A stretch of 64,000 nucleotides of DNA from Microbacterium jejuense. GTDB lineage: Bacteria; Actinomycetota; Actinomycetes; Actinomycetales; Microbacteriaceae. Position 1 is the first letter of the stretch, and every line of letters starts with the position of its first letter. The translations under genes were made by a program, and so were the position numbers. Shown piece after piece: positions 54,818 to 62,696 of this stretch. The DNA lies in assembly GCF_019511665.1 (NCBI RefSeq), contig NZ_JAEUAW010000004.1, forward strand, positions 186,001 to 250,000, read 5' to 3'. The notes beneath the pieces were generated by a model, which was given only the letters and a program-made list of their open reading frames with translations, did not search any database and was not told the origin of the DNA.

Positions 54818-56830
54818 TCAGAGGGTGCGGTCGAGCCGCACGACGGCGACACCGCCGCCGGGAACCGTGCAGGTGCCGTCCACCGCCGTGCCGGTGAGGA
54901 GCTCCACGCCCGTCGCGGCGAACGCGGCGGGATCGTCGCGGTGGTTGACCGCGACGGCGTAGTCGGCGTCGTCGCCGCGGCGCACCACGACTTCGAGGCC
55001 TTCGGGGTGCGCGGCCGGCGCGATGCCGGAGTCGGCGTAGACCTCGGCCATGACGGTGCGCAGGGCCGCGGCATCCAATCGGGTGCTGATGTACCAGCCG
55101 ACCCCCGCGCCGTGCTCGTGCCGTGTGATCGCCGCGCCGCCGGCCCCTGGGCCGTCGAGGTACGTGCCCCGCGCCTCGGCGCCTTCGAGCACGACGTCCT
55201 CCTGCCACGCGTCGGCGAGGAGGGATGCCGCACAGCGCCACTGGACGGCGTGCCGGGCCCCCTCGCGCAGCGGCAGGAACTCCTCGACGACGACGCCGAG
55301 CGCCTCTCGCAGCGGCGCCACGAAGCCGCCCGCCGGCACCGCGTCGTTCTCGTCGACGACGGCGGAGAAGAACGAGACGACGAGCGTGCCGCCCGACGCG
55401 ACGTAGCGCGTGAGGTTGGCGGCATCCGCGGCGCTCAGCATGTACTGCGCGGGTGCCACGACGAGCTTGTAGCCCGAGAGGTCCTGACCGGGCAGGGCGA
55501 AGTCGACCGTGATGCCGTCGCGCCACAGGCGCTCGTAGAACGATCGGATGCGCTCGGCGTGCGACACGTCCACCGACGGACGCCACTCGAGATCCTGGGC
55601 CCAGAACGACTCGAAGTCCCACAGCACGGCGACGTCGGCGGCGACGCGCGAGCCGCGCACCTCTTCGAGCCGCCCGAGGACGTCGCCGAGCTCGACGACC
55701 TCGCGCCACACGCGCGAGGACGTCCCGGCGTGCGGGATCATCGCCGAGTGGAACTTCTCGGCGCCCGAGCGCGAGGCGCGCCACTGGAAGAAGAGGATCG
55801 CGTCCGCCCCGCGTGCGAGGTGCGTGAGCGAGTTGCGGGCGAGCTCGCCGGGGCGCTTCGCCACGTTGCGCGGCTGCCAGTTGACCGCCGACGTCGAGTG
55901 CTCCATGAGGATCCACGGCTTGCCCCCGCCGACCGAGCGCGACAGGTCCGCGGCGATCGCGAGGCCGATCTCGCCCTCGGGGTCGGCGGCGACGAGATAG
56001 TGGTCGTCCGAGACGATGTCGACCTCGCGCGCCCACGCCCACAGGTCGGTCGTCCAGCTCTGGTTGGCCATGAAGTTCGTCGTGATGGGCTGCGAGGCGT
56101 GTGCGCGGATGGCGTCGCGCTCGGCGATGAAGCACTGACGGAGCTGGTGGTCGGTGAAGCGCGCGAAGTCGAGGCGCTGCGCGGGGTTCACCACCGACGG
56201 CGCGGCTGCGGGCGCGCCGACGTGGTCCCACGCGGTGTAGTGCTGGCCCCAGAACGCGGTGCCCCACGCAGCGTTGAGCCCGTCGAGCGTGCCGTACTTC
56301 TCCTGCAGCCAGCCGCGGAACGCCCGCACCGACTGCTCGGAGTAGTCCTCGCCGACGGGCACGCCGTACTCGTTGTGCACGTGCCACAGCACGACGGCCG
56401 GGTGGTCGCCGTAGCGCTCGGCGAGCGCGGACGCGATGCGCACGATGGCCTCGCGGTACGCGGGCGAGGCGTGCGAGGCCATGCCGCGCGCGCCGAAGCC
56501 CAGTGTGACGCCGTCGCGCGTGACGACGCGGGCATCGGGATGCTGCGCGAAGAACCATGCCGGCGGTGAGGCGGTCGGCGTGCCGAGGTCGACCGAGATG
56601 CCGTTCTCGTGCAGCAGGTCGAGCAGCTCGTCGAGCCACGCGAAGTCGAAGACGCCCTCGGAGGTCTCGATGAGGGCCCACGCGAAGATGCCCACGCTGA
56701 CGAGGTTGACCCCCGCCTCCCGCATGAGGGCGACGTCCTCGCGCCACACCTCTTTCGGCCATTGCTCGGGGGTGTAGTCGCCGCCGTAGGCGATTCCCCG
56801 GATCTCGGGCCAGCGGTCGGGCGAGGTCAT
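54818..56830 (-). CDS. ganA: Glycoside hydrolase family 42 beta-galactosidase
   Basis: A 670-residue cytoplasmic enzyme with no signal peptide. The acid/base E154 is in HVHNEYG and the nucleophile E310 in LMEHSTSAVNWQ. The barrel (about 10-390) is followed by the trimerisation domain (about 395-610) and a small beta C-domain. It opens GIAYGGDYTPEQWP, the GH42 hallmark. GGAG is seven bases before ATG 56830. It cleaves imported galacto-oligosaccharides and heads the minus-strand operon. Confidence 0.92.
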   Translation of the reverse strand: MTSPDRWPEIRGIAYGGDYTPEQWPKEVWREDVALMREAGVNLVSVGIFAWALIETSEGVFDFAWLDELLDLLHENGISVDLGTPTASPPAWFFAQHPDARVVTRDGVTLGFGARGMASHASPAYREAIVRIASALAERYGDHPAVVLWHVHNEYGVPVGEDYSEQSVRAFRGWLQEKYGTLDGLNAAWGTAFWGQHYTAWDHVGAPAAAPSVVNPAQRLDFARFTDHQLRQCFIAERDAIRAHASQPITTNFMANQSWTTDLWAWAREVDIVSDDHYLVAADPEGEIGLAIAADLSRSVGGGKPWILMEHSTSAVNWQPRNVAKRPGELARNSLTHLARGADAILFFQWRASRSGAEKFHSAMIPHAGTSSRVWREVVELGDVLGRLEEVRGSRVAADVAVLWDFESFWAQDLEWRPSVDVSHAERIRSFYERLWRDGITVDFALPGQDLSGYKLVVAPAQYMLSAADAANLTRYVASGGTLVVSFFSAVVDENDAVPAGGFVAPLREALGVVVEEFLPLREGARHAVQWRCAASLLADAWQEDVVLEGAEARGTYLDGPGAGGAAITRHEHGAGVGWYISTRLDAAALRTVMAEVYADSGIAPAAHPEGLEVVVRRGDDADYAVAVNHRDDPAAFAATGVELLTGTAVDGTCTVPGGGVAVVRLDRTL

Positions 56831-56884
56831 ATGGACGCTCCATCGGGTCGGGTGCAGGGCTCGTGCCCCGGCGGCCGGGGCGGC

Positions 56885-56980
56885 GGTCACAGCGACTGTG
56901 ACCGGTCACAGTGTTGCTCGAGCGGATGCCGCACCGCACGACCCCGCGGGCAACCGTTACCCAACTGTGACCGGTCACAG
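56885..56980. promoter_or_regulatory. Two perfect palindromic operators between ganA and ganR
   Basis: ACTGTGACCGGTCACAGT at 56895-56912 (18 bp) and CTGTGACCGGTCACAG at 56965-56980 (16 bp) are perfect palindromes with the central CG typical of LacI-family operators. Their centres are 69 bp apart. A half-site GGTCACAG is at 56885-56892, next to the first operator. The arrangement fits looping or dual repression by the LacI-type protein encoded at 57035. Confidence 0.8.
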
Positions 56981-57020
56981 GTTCTGTCGTGTCGGCGGCG
57001 GCATCCGTCCGATCCGGGGG

Positions 57021-57026
57021 TAGAGT
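57021..57026 (+). promoter_or_regulatory. -10 element of ganR
   Basis: TAGAGT, eight bases before GTG 57035, so a leaderless or near-leaderless transcript. It lies 41 bases past operator 2, so repressor bound there could also affect its own gene. Confidence 0.45.
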
Positions 57027-57034
57027 CACTCGTC

Positions 57035-58048
57035 GTGGACGAGACGACCGTGCGGCGCAAGCCGACGATCCGCGACGTCGCGGCAGCAGCCGGCGTGTCG
57101 CGCGGCACGGTGTCGCGCGTCATCAACGGCGGGCACTGGGTGTCGCCGGACGCGCGCTCGGCCGTCGAGGATGCGATCCGCCGCACCGGCTACACCGCCA
57201 ACCACGCGGCACGCAGCCTCGCGACCGGCCGGGCGGGCTCCCTCGCCTTCCTGCTCACCGAGCCGCAGCACCTGCTCTTCCAGGATCCGACGTTCGCCCT
57301 GCTGCTGCGCGGCGCGGCGGAGGCGCTCGCGCAGCGCTCGATGACGCTCGTGCTGCTGGTCGCCGGCACACCCGCCGAACGCGCAGGCGTCGCGACGTTC
57401 GTCAGTGCGGGGCACGTCGACGGCGTGCTGCTCATCTCGTCGCACGAGGCCGACCCGCTGCTCGAGCAGCTGCTCGAAGCCGGCGTCCCCACGGTCTGCT
57501 GCGGGATCCCGCTCGGACACCAGGCGAAGGTCCCCACCGTGTCGGTCGACGAGATCGGCTCGGCGCGCGAGATGACCCGGTACCTCCGCTCGCGCGGGCA
57601 CCGTCGCATCGCGATGATCGCGGGACCCCACGACACCCCTGGCGGGCGCTTCCGGCTCGTCGGCTTCGAAGAGGAGATGGGCGAGGACTTCGACCCCGCC
57701 CTCGTCGAAGAGGGCGACTACAGCCAGGAGTCCGGGGCGGTGGCCATGGCGAAGCTGCTCGAGCACGCCGACGACATCGACGCCGTGTTCGCGGCGAGCG
57801 ACCTCATGGCGGCCGGTGCGATCGCCACGCTGCGCAAGGCCGGTCTGCGGGTGCCCGACGACATCGCGGTCGCCGGCTTCGACGACTCCGGGCTCGCGGC
57901 CACCCACGAGCCGCCGCTCACGACGATGCGCCAGCCGTGGGAGCGCATCAGCGACGAGATGGTGTCGCTGCTGCTGGAGGTCATCGCCGGCGCGCAGCCG
58001 CAGCCGATCACGCTGCCCACGACACTGGTGGTGCGGGACAGCGCCTGA
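57035..58048 (+). CDS. ganR: LacI-family repressor of the galactan locus
   Basis: A 337-residue LacI/GalR regulator. The helix-turn-helix is at about 11-33 (TIRDVAAAAGVSRGTVSRVING) and the hinge SAVEDAIRRTGYTANHAARSL follows. The sensor domain ends in VPDDIAVAGFDDSGLAATHEPPLTTM. Divergent position and the palindromes at 56895-56980 make it the probable repressor of the galactan operon. The natural inducer is probably galactobiose or a similar fragment (inference). Named by analogy with Bacillus ganR. Confidence 0.88.
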   Translation: MDETTVRRKPTIRDVAAAAGVSRGTVSRVINGGHWVSPDARSAVEDAIRRTGYTANHAARSLATGRAGSLAFLLTEPQHLLFQDPTFALLLRGAAEALAQRSMTLVLLVAGTPAERAGVATFVSAGHVDGVLLISSHEADPLLEQLLEAGVPTVCCGIPLGHQAKVPTVSVDEIGSAREMTRYLRSRGHRRIAMIAGPHDTPGGRFRLVGFEEEMGEDFDPALVEEGDYSQESGAVAMAKLLEHADDIDAVFAASDLMAAGAIATLRKAGLRVPDDIAVAGFDDSGLAATHEPPLTTMRQPWERISDEMVSLLLEVIAGAQPQPITLPTTLVVRDSA

Positions 58049-58049
58049 C

Positions 58050-58071
58050 GCGCACGGCTCTCGCCGTGCGC
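58050..58071 (+). terminator. Short hairpin after ganR
   Basis: A 9-bp stem GCGCACGGC / GCCGTGCGC with a TCTC loop, directly after the ganR stop. No T-run follows. Confidence 0.65.
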
Positions 58072-58152
58072 CCGGACTGTTACGTTCCGCCGCCTGGACG
58101 GCCGCGGATCGACGGTCGCGGTCACAGCGCCGGGTGCGGCATCCACTCGAAC

Positions 58153-58158
58153 TAGACT
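58153..58158 (+). promoter_or_regulatory. -10 element of metG, leaderless start
   Basis: TAGACT, six bases before GTG 58165. No Shine-Dalgarno sequence is visible. Confidence 0.55.
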
Positions 58159-58164
58159 CTCCTG

Positions 58165-59745
58165 GTGACTTCCGGCCGCCAGTCCTTCTACATCACGACG
58201 CCGATCTACTACCCGAGCGACGTGCCGCACATCGGCCACGGCTACACGACCGTGGCGGTCGACACCCTCGCGCGCTGGCACCGCCAGTCCGGCGACGACA
58301 CCTGGATGCTCACGGGCACCGACGAGCACGGCCAGAAGATGATGCGCGCGGCGGCGGCCAACGGCGTGACGCCGCAGGAGTGGGTCGACAAGCTCGTCAC
58401 CGAGTCATGGTTCCCGCTGCTGAAGACCCTCGACGTCGCCAACGACGACTTCATCCGCACGACGCAGCCCCGCCACGAGGAGCGCGTGCAGCAGTTCGTG
58501 CAGGCCATTTACGACCGCGGCTACATCTACGCGGGCGAGTATGAGGCGCTCTACTGCGTCGGCTGCGAGGAGTTCAAGCCCGAGTCCGAGATCGTCGACG
58601 GCACCGGCGCGTTCGAGGGCCTCAAGGTCTGCGCGATCCACTCCAAGCCGCTGGAGCTGCTGCAGGAGAAGAACTACTTCTTCAAGCTCTCGGAGTTCCA
58701 GGACAAGCTGCTCGAGCTCTACTCGACGGTGCCCGACTTCGTGCGCCCCGACTCCGCTCGCAACGAGGTCGTCTCGTTCGTGAAGAACGGCCTGAAGGAC
58801 CTGTCGATCTCGCGCTCCGCGTTCGACTGGGGCATCCCGCTGCCGTGGGACGAGTCGCACGTCATCTACGTGTGGGTCGACGCGCTGCTGAACTACGCCA
58901 CCGCGGTGGGGTACGGCACCGACCCCGAGGAGTTCGCGCGCCGCTGGCCCGCGTACCACGTGGTCGGCAAGGACATCCTGCGCTTCCACGCCGTCATCTG
59001 GCCCGCGATGCTGATGGCTGCGGGCCTCGACGTGCCGCGTGGGGTCTTCGCCCACGGCTGGCTCCTCGTCGGGGGCGAGAAGATGTCGAAGTCGAAGCTC
59101 ACCGGCATCGCGCCCACCGAGATCACCGATGTGTTCGGGTCGGACGCCTACCGGTTCTACTTCCTGTCGGCGATCGCGTTCGGCCAGGACGGCTCGTTCT
59201 CGTGGGAGGACCTGTCGGCCCGCTACCAGGCCGAGCTCGCCAACGGCTTCGGCAACCTCGCCTCGCGCACGACCGCCATGATCGAGAAGTACTTCGAGGG
59301 CGTGGTTCCGCCGCCGGCGTCGTACGACGAGCGCGACCTCGCCATCCAGCGGACGGTTCAGGATGCCGCCACCGCCGCCGATGCGGCCATCGAGCGCTTC
59401 CGCATCGACGAGGCGATCTCGGCGATCTGGACCATCGTCGACGCGCTGAACCTCTATATCACCGAGAACGAGCCGTGGGCTCTCGCGAAGGACGAGGCGC
59501 AGCGGGAGCGTCTGGGCACCGTGCTGTACACGGCCGCCGAGGGGCTGCGCGCGCTCGCCGTGCTGCTGTCGCCGGTGATGCCGGAGTCGACCGAGAAGCT
59601 GTGGGTCGCCCTCGGCGCCGCCGAGTCGCTCGGCCGCCTGCAGGACCAGCCGCTGCGCGAGGCCGGCGCGTGGGGCGTCCTGAAGCCCGGCACGTCGGTC
59701 AACGGGCTGGCGCCGCTGTTCCCGCGCGTCGAGCAGACGGTCTGA
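58165..59745 (+). CDS. metG: Methionyl-tRNA synthetase
   Basis: A 526-residue class I aminoacyl-tRNA synthetase that charges tRNA-Met. The HIGH motif is at 22-25 (PHIGHGY) and KMSKS at 306-310 (GEKMSKSKL). YCVGCEEF near 125 and KVCAIHSK further on are in the connective-peptide metal region, of the short one-knuckle kind. The anticodon-binding helical domain follows to the end. There is no C-terminal EMAP-like dimerisation domain. It is a single essential gene; tatD and the NUDIX gene follow downstream. Confidence 0.95.
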   Translation: MTSGRQSFYITTPIYYPSDVPHIGHGYTTVAVDTLARWHRQSGDDTWMLTGTDEHGQKMMRAAAANGVTPQEWVDKLVTESWFPLLKTLDVANDDFIRTTQPRHEERVQQFVQAIYDRGYIYAGEYEALYCVGCEEFKPESEIVDGTGAFEGLKVCAIHSKPLELLQEKNYFFKLSEFQDKLLELYSTVPDFVRPDSARNEVVSFVKNGLKDLSISRSAFDWGIPLPWDESHVIYVWVDALLNYATAVGYGTDPEEFARRWPAYHVVGKDILRFHAVIWPAMLMAAGLDVPRGVFAHGWLLVGGEKMSKSKLTGIAPTEITDVFGSDAYRFYFLSAIAFGQDGSFSWEDLSARYQAELANGFGNLASRTTAMIEKYFEGVVPPPASYDERDLAIQRTVQDAATAADAAIERFRIDEAISAIWTIVDALNLYITENEPWALAKDEAQRERLGTVLYTAAEGLRALAVLLSPVMPESTEKLWVALGAAESLGRLQDQPLREAGAWGVLKPGTSVNGLAPLFPRVEQTV

Positions 59746-59764
59746 CCGTGACGGTCGCGCCGGT

Positions 59765-59852
59765 CGTTGAGCGAGCGAGGCACGAGCGAGACGAAACGCC
59801 TCGGACGTCCCGCAAGGCTCAGCGCGTTTCGTCTCGCTGCGCTCGCTCGACG
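59765..59852. repeat. Dispersed repeat copy C, inverted pair forming a hairpin
   Basis: Left arm 59765-59799 begins CGTTGAGCGAGCGAGGCACG and ends GACGAAACGC. Right arm 59823-59852 is the inverse, beginning GCGTTTCGTCTCGCTGCGCT. The arms enclose 23 bases and form a long hairpin between metG and tatD. It can act as a terminator or mRNA-stabilising element. Confidence 0.8.
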
Positions 59853-59865
59853 GACGGAGTCGGTC

Positions 59866-60777
59866 ATGTCTGAGCCCGCGGTGCCGTATCCGGCAGAGTC
59901 GGCCGACCCCTCGCAGTATGTCCGCGTGCGTGAGAAGGGGTCGCGCGATGTGAGCTACCCCGACGCGCCCGAGCCGCTCGCGGTGCCCGTGTACGACAAC
60001 CACGCGCACCTGGAGATCGAGGACGGCGTCGGCCTGTCGCTGGACGAGCAGCTCGCACGTGCGGGCGAGGTCGGCGTGATCGGCGTCGTCCAGGCCGGTG
60101 GCGACATCGAGTCGAGCCGGTGGTCCGCGTGGGCGGCGGCATCCCATCCCCGCGTCCTCGCGGCGGTCGCGATCCATCCGAACGAGGCACCGGCGTACGC
60201 CGCCGCCGGGCGCCTCGACGAGGCGATCGGCGTCATAGACGAGCTCGCTGCGCAGCCGCGCGTGCGGGCGATCGGCGAGACGGGGCTGGACTTCTTCCGC
60301 ACGGAGGACGAGGGCCGGCCCGCGCAGTTCGAGAGCTTCGAGGCGCACATCGCGCTCGCGAAGAAGCACGGGATCGCGATGCAGATCCACGACCGCGACG
60401 CGCATGACGCCGTGCTCGAGACCCTTCAGCGCGTCGGCGCCCCCGAGCGGACCGTGTTCCACTGCTTCTCGGGCGACGCCGACATGGCGCGCATCGCGGC
60501 GGAGCGCGGACACTGGCTGTCGTTCGCGGGCAACGTGACGTTCAAGAACGCGCAGAACCTGCGCGACGCGCTCGCGGTGATCCCGCGCGAGCGCATCCTC
60601 GTCGAGACGGATGCGCCGTTCCTCACTCCGACGCCGCATCGAGGCCGCCCGAACGCCCCGTACCTCGTTCCGGTCACGGTGCGGTTCATGGCCGCCGAGC
60701 TGGGCGTCGACGTCGACGAGCTGTGCGCGCAGGTCGCGGCGAACACGCTCGAGGTGTACGGCGCGTTCGAGGACTAG
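59866..60777 (+). CDS. tatD: TatD-family metal-dependent DNase
   Basis: A 303-residue TIM-barrel hydrolase. The metal motif HAH is in YDNHAHLEIEDG; AIGETGLDFFRT, HCFSGDADMAR and RILVETDAPFLTP are the other TatD signatures. Family members are 3'-5' exonucleases or deacylases. I start at ATG 59866, which has GGAG six bases before it. A longer in-frame ORF from 59767 would translate the repeat and is rejected. The TAG stop also contributes to the -10 of the next gene. Confidence 0.92.
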   Translation: MSEPAVPYPAESADPSQYVRVREKGSRDVSYPDAPEPLAVPVYDNHAHLEIEDGVGLSLDEQLARAGEVGVIGVVQAGGDIESSRWSAWAAASHPRVLAAVAIHPNEAPAYAAAGRLDEAIGVIDELAAQPRVRAIGETGLDFFRTEDEGRPAQFESFEAHIALAKKHGIAMQIHDRDAHDAVLETLQRVGAPERTVFHCFSGDADMARIAAERGHWLSFAGNVTFKNAQNLRDALAVIPRERILVETDAPFLTPTPHRGRPNAPYLVPVTVRFMAAELGVDVDELCAQVAANTLEVYGAFED

Positions 60778-60780
60778 GTT
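60775..60780 (+). promoter_or_regulatory. -10 element of the NUDIX gene overlapping the tatD stop codon
   Basis: TAGGTT, whose TAG is the tatD stop codon, lies six bases before GTG 60787. This suggests a leaderless internal promoter. Confidence 0.45.
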
Positions 60781-60786
60781 CGGTCC

Positions 60787-61302
60787 GTGGACGACGAGCT
60801 GTGGGATCTGGTGGATGCCGCCGGTCGACCACTCGGCATCACCCATCGCCGCGGCGACCCGGGTCTTCCGGCCGAGGCGTTCCACGTCGTGTCGTCGGTA
60901 TGCGCGGTGCGTGCCGACGGACGGGTGCTGATCTCGCAGCGCGCGGCCGTGAAGGACTGGGCGCTGGACTGGGAGTTCGCCGCGGGCAGCGCCCTGGCAG
61001 GCGAGACGAGCCGCCAGGCGGCGTCGCGTGAGCTGCGCGAGGAGACCGGGCTGCGGGCGGCGCCGGATGCGCTCGTCTTCGTCGGGAGAGTCATCGAAGC
61101 GTCGGCGCTCTTCGACCTGTACGTGGCCCACGACGTGGACCCCGCCACCCTGGCTCTCGATCCGGAGGAGGTCGCCGCCTCGGAGTGGGTGACGCTCGAC
61201 GAGGTGCAGGCGCGCTACCGCTCGGACTTCGCGGGGCCGTGGGTCGCGCGCCTCGACGCGATGTGGGCGGAGCTGGTCGCGGCGGTGCGCGGCAGCCGCT
61301 GA
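60787..61302 (+). CDS. NUDIX hydrolase
   Basis: A 171-residue NUDIX protein. The box Gx5Ex7REUxEExGU runs from G67 to G88 (E73, R81, E82, E85 and E86 present). The protein starts DELWDLVDAAGRPLGITHRRGD, as in IPP-isomerase-like NUDIX members, although the isomerase-specific C-terminal residues are not clear. Substrate is some nucleoside diphosphate-linked compound. Confidence 0.88.
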   Translation: MDDELWDLVDAAGRPLGITHRRGDPGLPAEAFHVVSSVCAVRADGRVLISQRAAVKDWALDWEFAAGSALAGETSRQAASRELREETGLRAAPDALVFVGRVIEASALFDLYVAHDVDPATLALDPEEVAASEWVTLDEVQARYRSDFAGPWVARLDAMWAELVAAVRGSR

Positions 61303-61313
61303 CGGTGCTGCGC

Positions 61314-62648
61314 TCAGTCGATGAGCGGGCGCCCGCCCGCCCCGGGCTCGTCGCGGTCGGCGACGTCGTCTGCCGCCGCCTCGTCCAGCACGGGCTTGGC
61401 CGCAGCGATGTTGCGGATGGGCCGCCACACCAGCAGCAGTGTGACGAACGAACCCGCGAACGCGAACCACCACGGCGCCGTCAGTCCCCACGTCTGGGCG
61501 ATGAGGCCGCCCAGCAGCTGACCGATCACGAGGCCGCCGAACACGCCGACCATGTTGACCGACGCGATGCGGCCCTGCAGCGACAGCGGCACGAGGCGCT
61601 GGCGGACCGTGGTCGAGATCGTGCCCCACACGAACGCGTACAGGCCGAAGCCGAACATGATGATCAGGGCCACGACCCCGTTCGTGGTCAGCGCGAACGA
61701 CAGGTGCATGAGCACCTCGAGCGACAGGCACACGCGCATGAGGGTCGAGAACGAGACGTGCTTCTCAAGCCAGCCGAATGAGAACACCGCCACCATGCCG
61801 CCGAGGGCAGACGCCGTCGTGAGTGCCCCGTAGCCGATGGCGCCCATGTTCAGGTGCTCCGTCGCGTACAGCACGAGGACGCTCCAGGGAGCGGCCCACG
61901 TCACGTTGAACACCAGGATGATCAGCACGAGCGTGCGCACCGGCGGGTTGTGCCGCAGCCAGCGGAGTCCCTCGCGGATCGGATGCGGCTTCGCCGGCGC
62001 GCCGTCGGCCGTCAGTGGCGCCGCGCCCGGGGCCGCGGCATCCTTCTCGGGAATCGGCGTGTGCGAGATCCGCGAGATCAGCAGCACCGCGAGCGCGACG
62101 CACAGGATCTGCAGCAGGAAGGGCCAGAACGAGCCGACCGCGAACAGGAACGCGCCCAGGGGCGGGCCCGCGAGCTGGTTGGCGACGAGGTAGCCGGCCT
62201 GCATGCGGGCGTTGCCGATGCCGAGGTCGGCGGGGCGCACCATCATGGGCAGCAGCGTGCTGCCCGCCGAATCCGCGAACACCTCCGCGATGCCGTAGAG
62301 GAACGCCGTGGCCAGCACGATCCACACCGTGGCGTGCCCGGTGACGAGGAACACCACGAGCGCCCCGACGATGACGGCGCGGATGCCGTTGGCGAGCATC
62401 ACGAGCCGGCGCCGGTCGTGGTGGTCGGCGACGGACCCGGCGAGCAGGCCGAACAGCAGCCACGGCAGGAACTGCATCATGGCGCCCGATGCGACGAGCA
62501 CCGGCGATGACGTCATCGAGGCGATCAGCAGGGGCGCCGCCGACAGCGCGATGCCGTCGCCGAGATTGCTGGTCCACGACGACGCCAGCAGCCACCGGAA
62601 GTCCCTGCCCAGGCGGCGTGGTGCGATGAGTTCGCCGAGCGAGGGCAT
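61314..62648 (-). CDS. MFS transporter, EntS/MFS_3 type
   Basis: A 444-residue transporter with about 12 hydrophobic segments. SSWTSNLGDGIALSAAPLLIAS and ADHHDRRRLVMLANGIRAV (the basic loop between helices 2 and 3) and NARMQAGYLVANQLAGPPLG match MFS_3 exporters such as EntS. Substrate unknown; siderophore or drug export are options. It ends 11 bases from the convergent NUDIX stop. Confidence 0.85.
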   Translation of the reverse strand: MPSLGELIAPRRLGRDFRWLLASSWTSNLGDGIALSAAPLLIASMTSSPVLVASGAMMQFLPWLLFGLLAGSVADHHDRRRLVMLANGIRAVIVGALVVFLVTGHATVWIVLATAFLYGIAEVFADSAGSTLLPMMVRPADLGIGNARMQAGYLVANQLAGPPLGAFLFAVGSFWPFLLQILCVALAVLLISRISHTPIPEKDAAAPGAAPLTADGAPAKPHPIREGLRWLRHNPPVRTLVLIILVFNVTWAAPWSVLVLYATEHLNMGAIGYGALTTASALGGMVAVFSFGWLEKHVSFSTLMRVCLSLEVLMHLSFALTTNGVVALIIMFGFGLYAFVWGTISTTVRQRLVPLSLQGRIASVNMVGVFGGLVIGQLLGGLIAQTWGLTAPWWFAFAGSFVTLLLVWRPIRNIAAAKPVLDEAAADDVADRDEPGAGGRPLID

Positions 62649-62654
62649 CCCAGC

Positions 62655-62660
62655 ATCCTA
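62655..62660 (-). promoter_or_regulatory. -10 element of the EntS-like MFS gene, leaderless start
   Basis: TAGGAT on the minus strand (62660-62655), six bases before ATG 62648. Confidence 0.5.
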
Positions 62661-62696
62661 GGGGAGCGAACGGATGCCGCCGCCCCGGCCCTTCCG

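Noticed and set aside
59767..59865. N-terminal extension of tatD from 59767
   Set aside because: The extension would translate the hairpin repeat; ATG 59866 has a good ribosome binding site and matches the family start.
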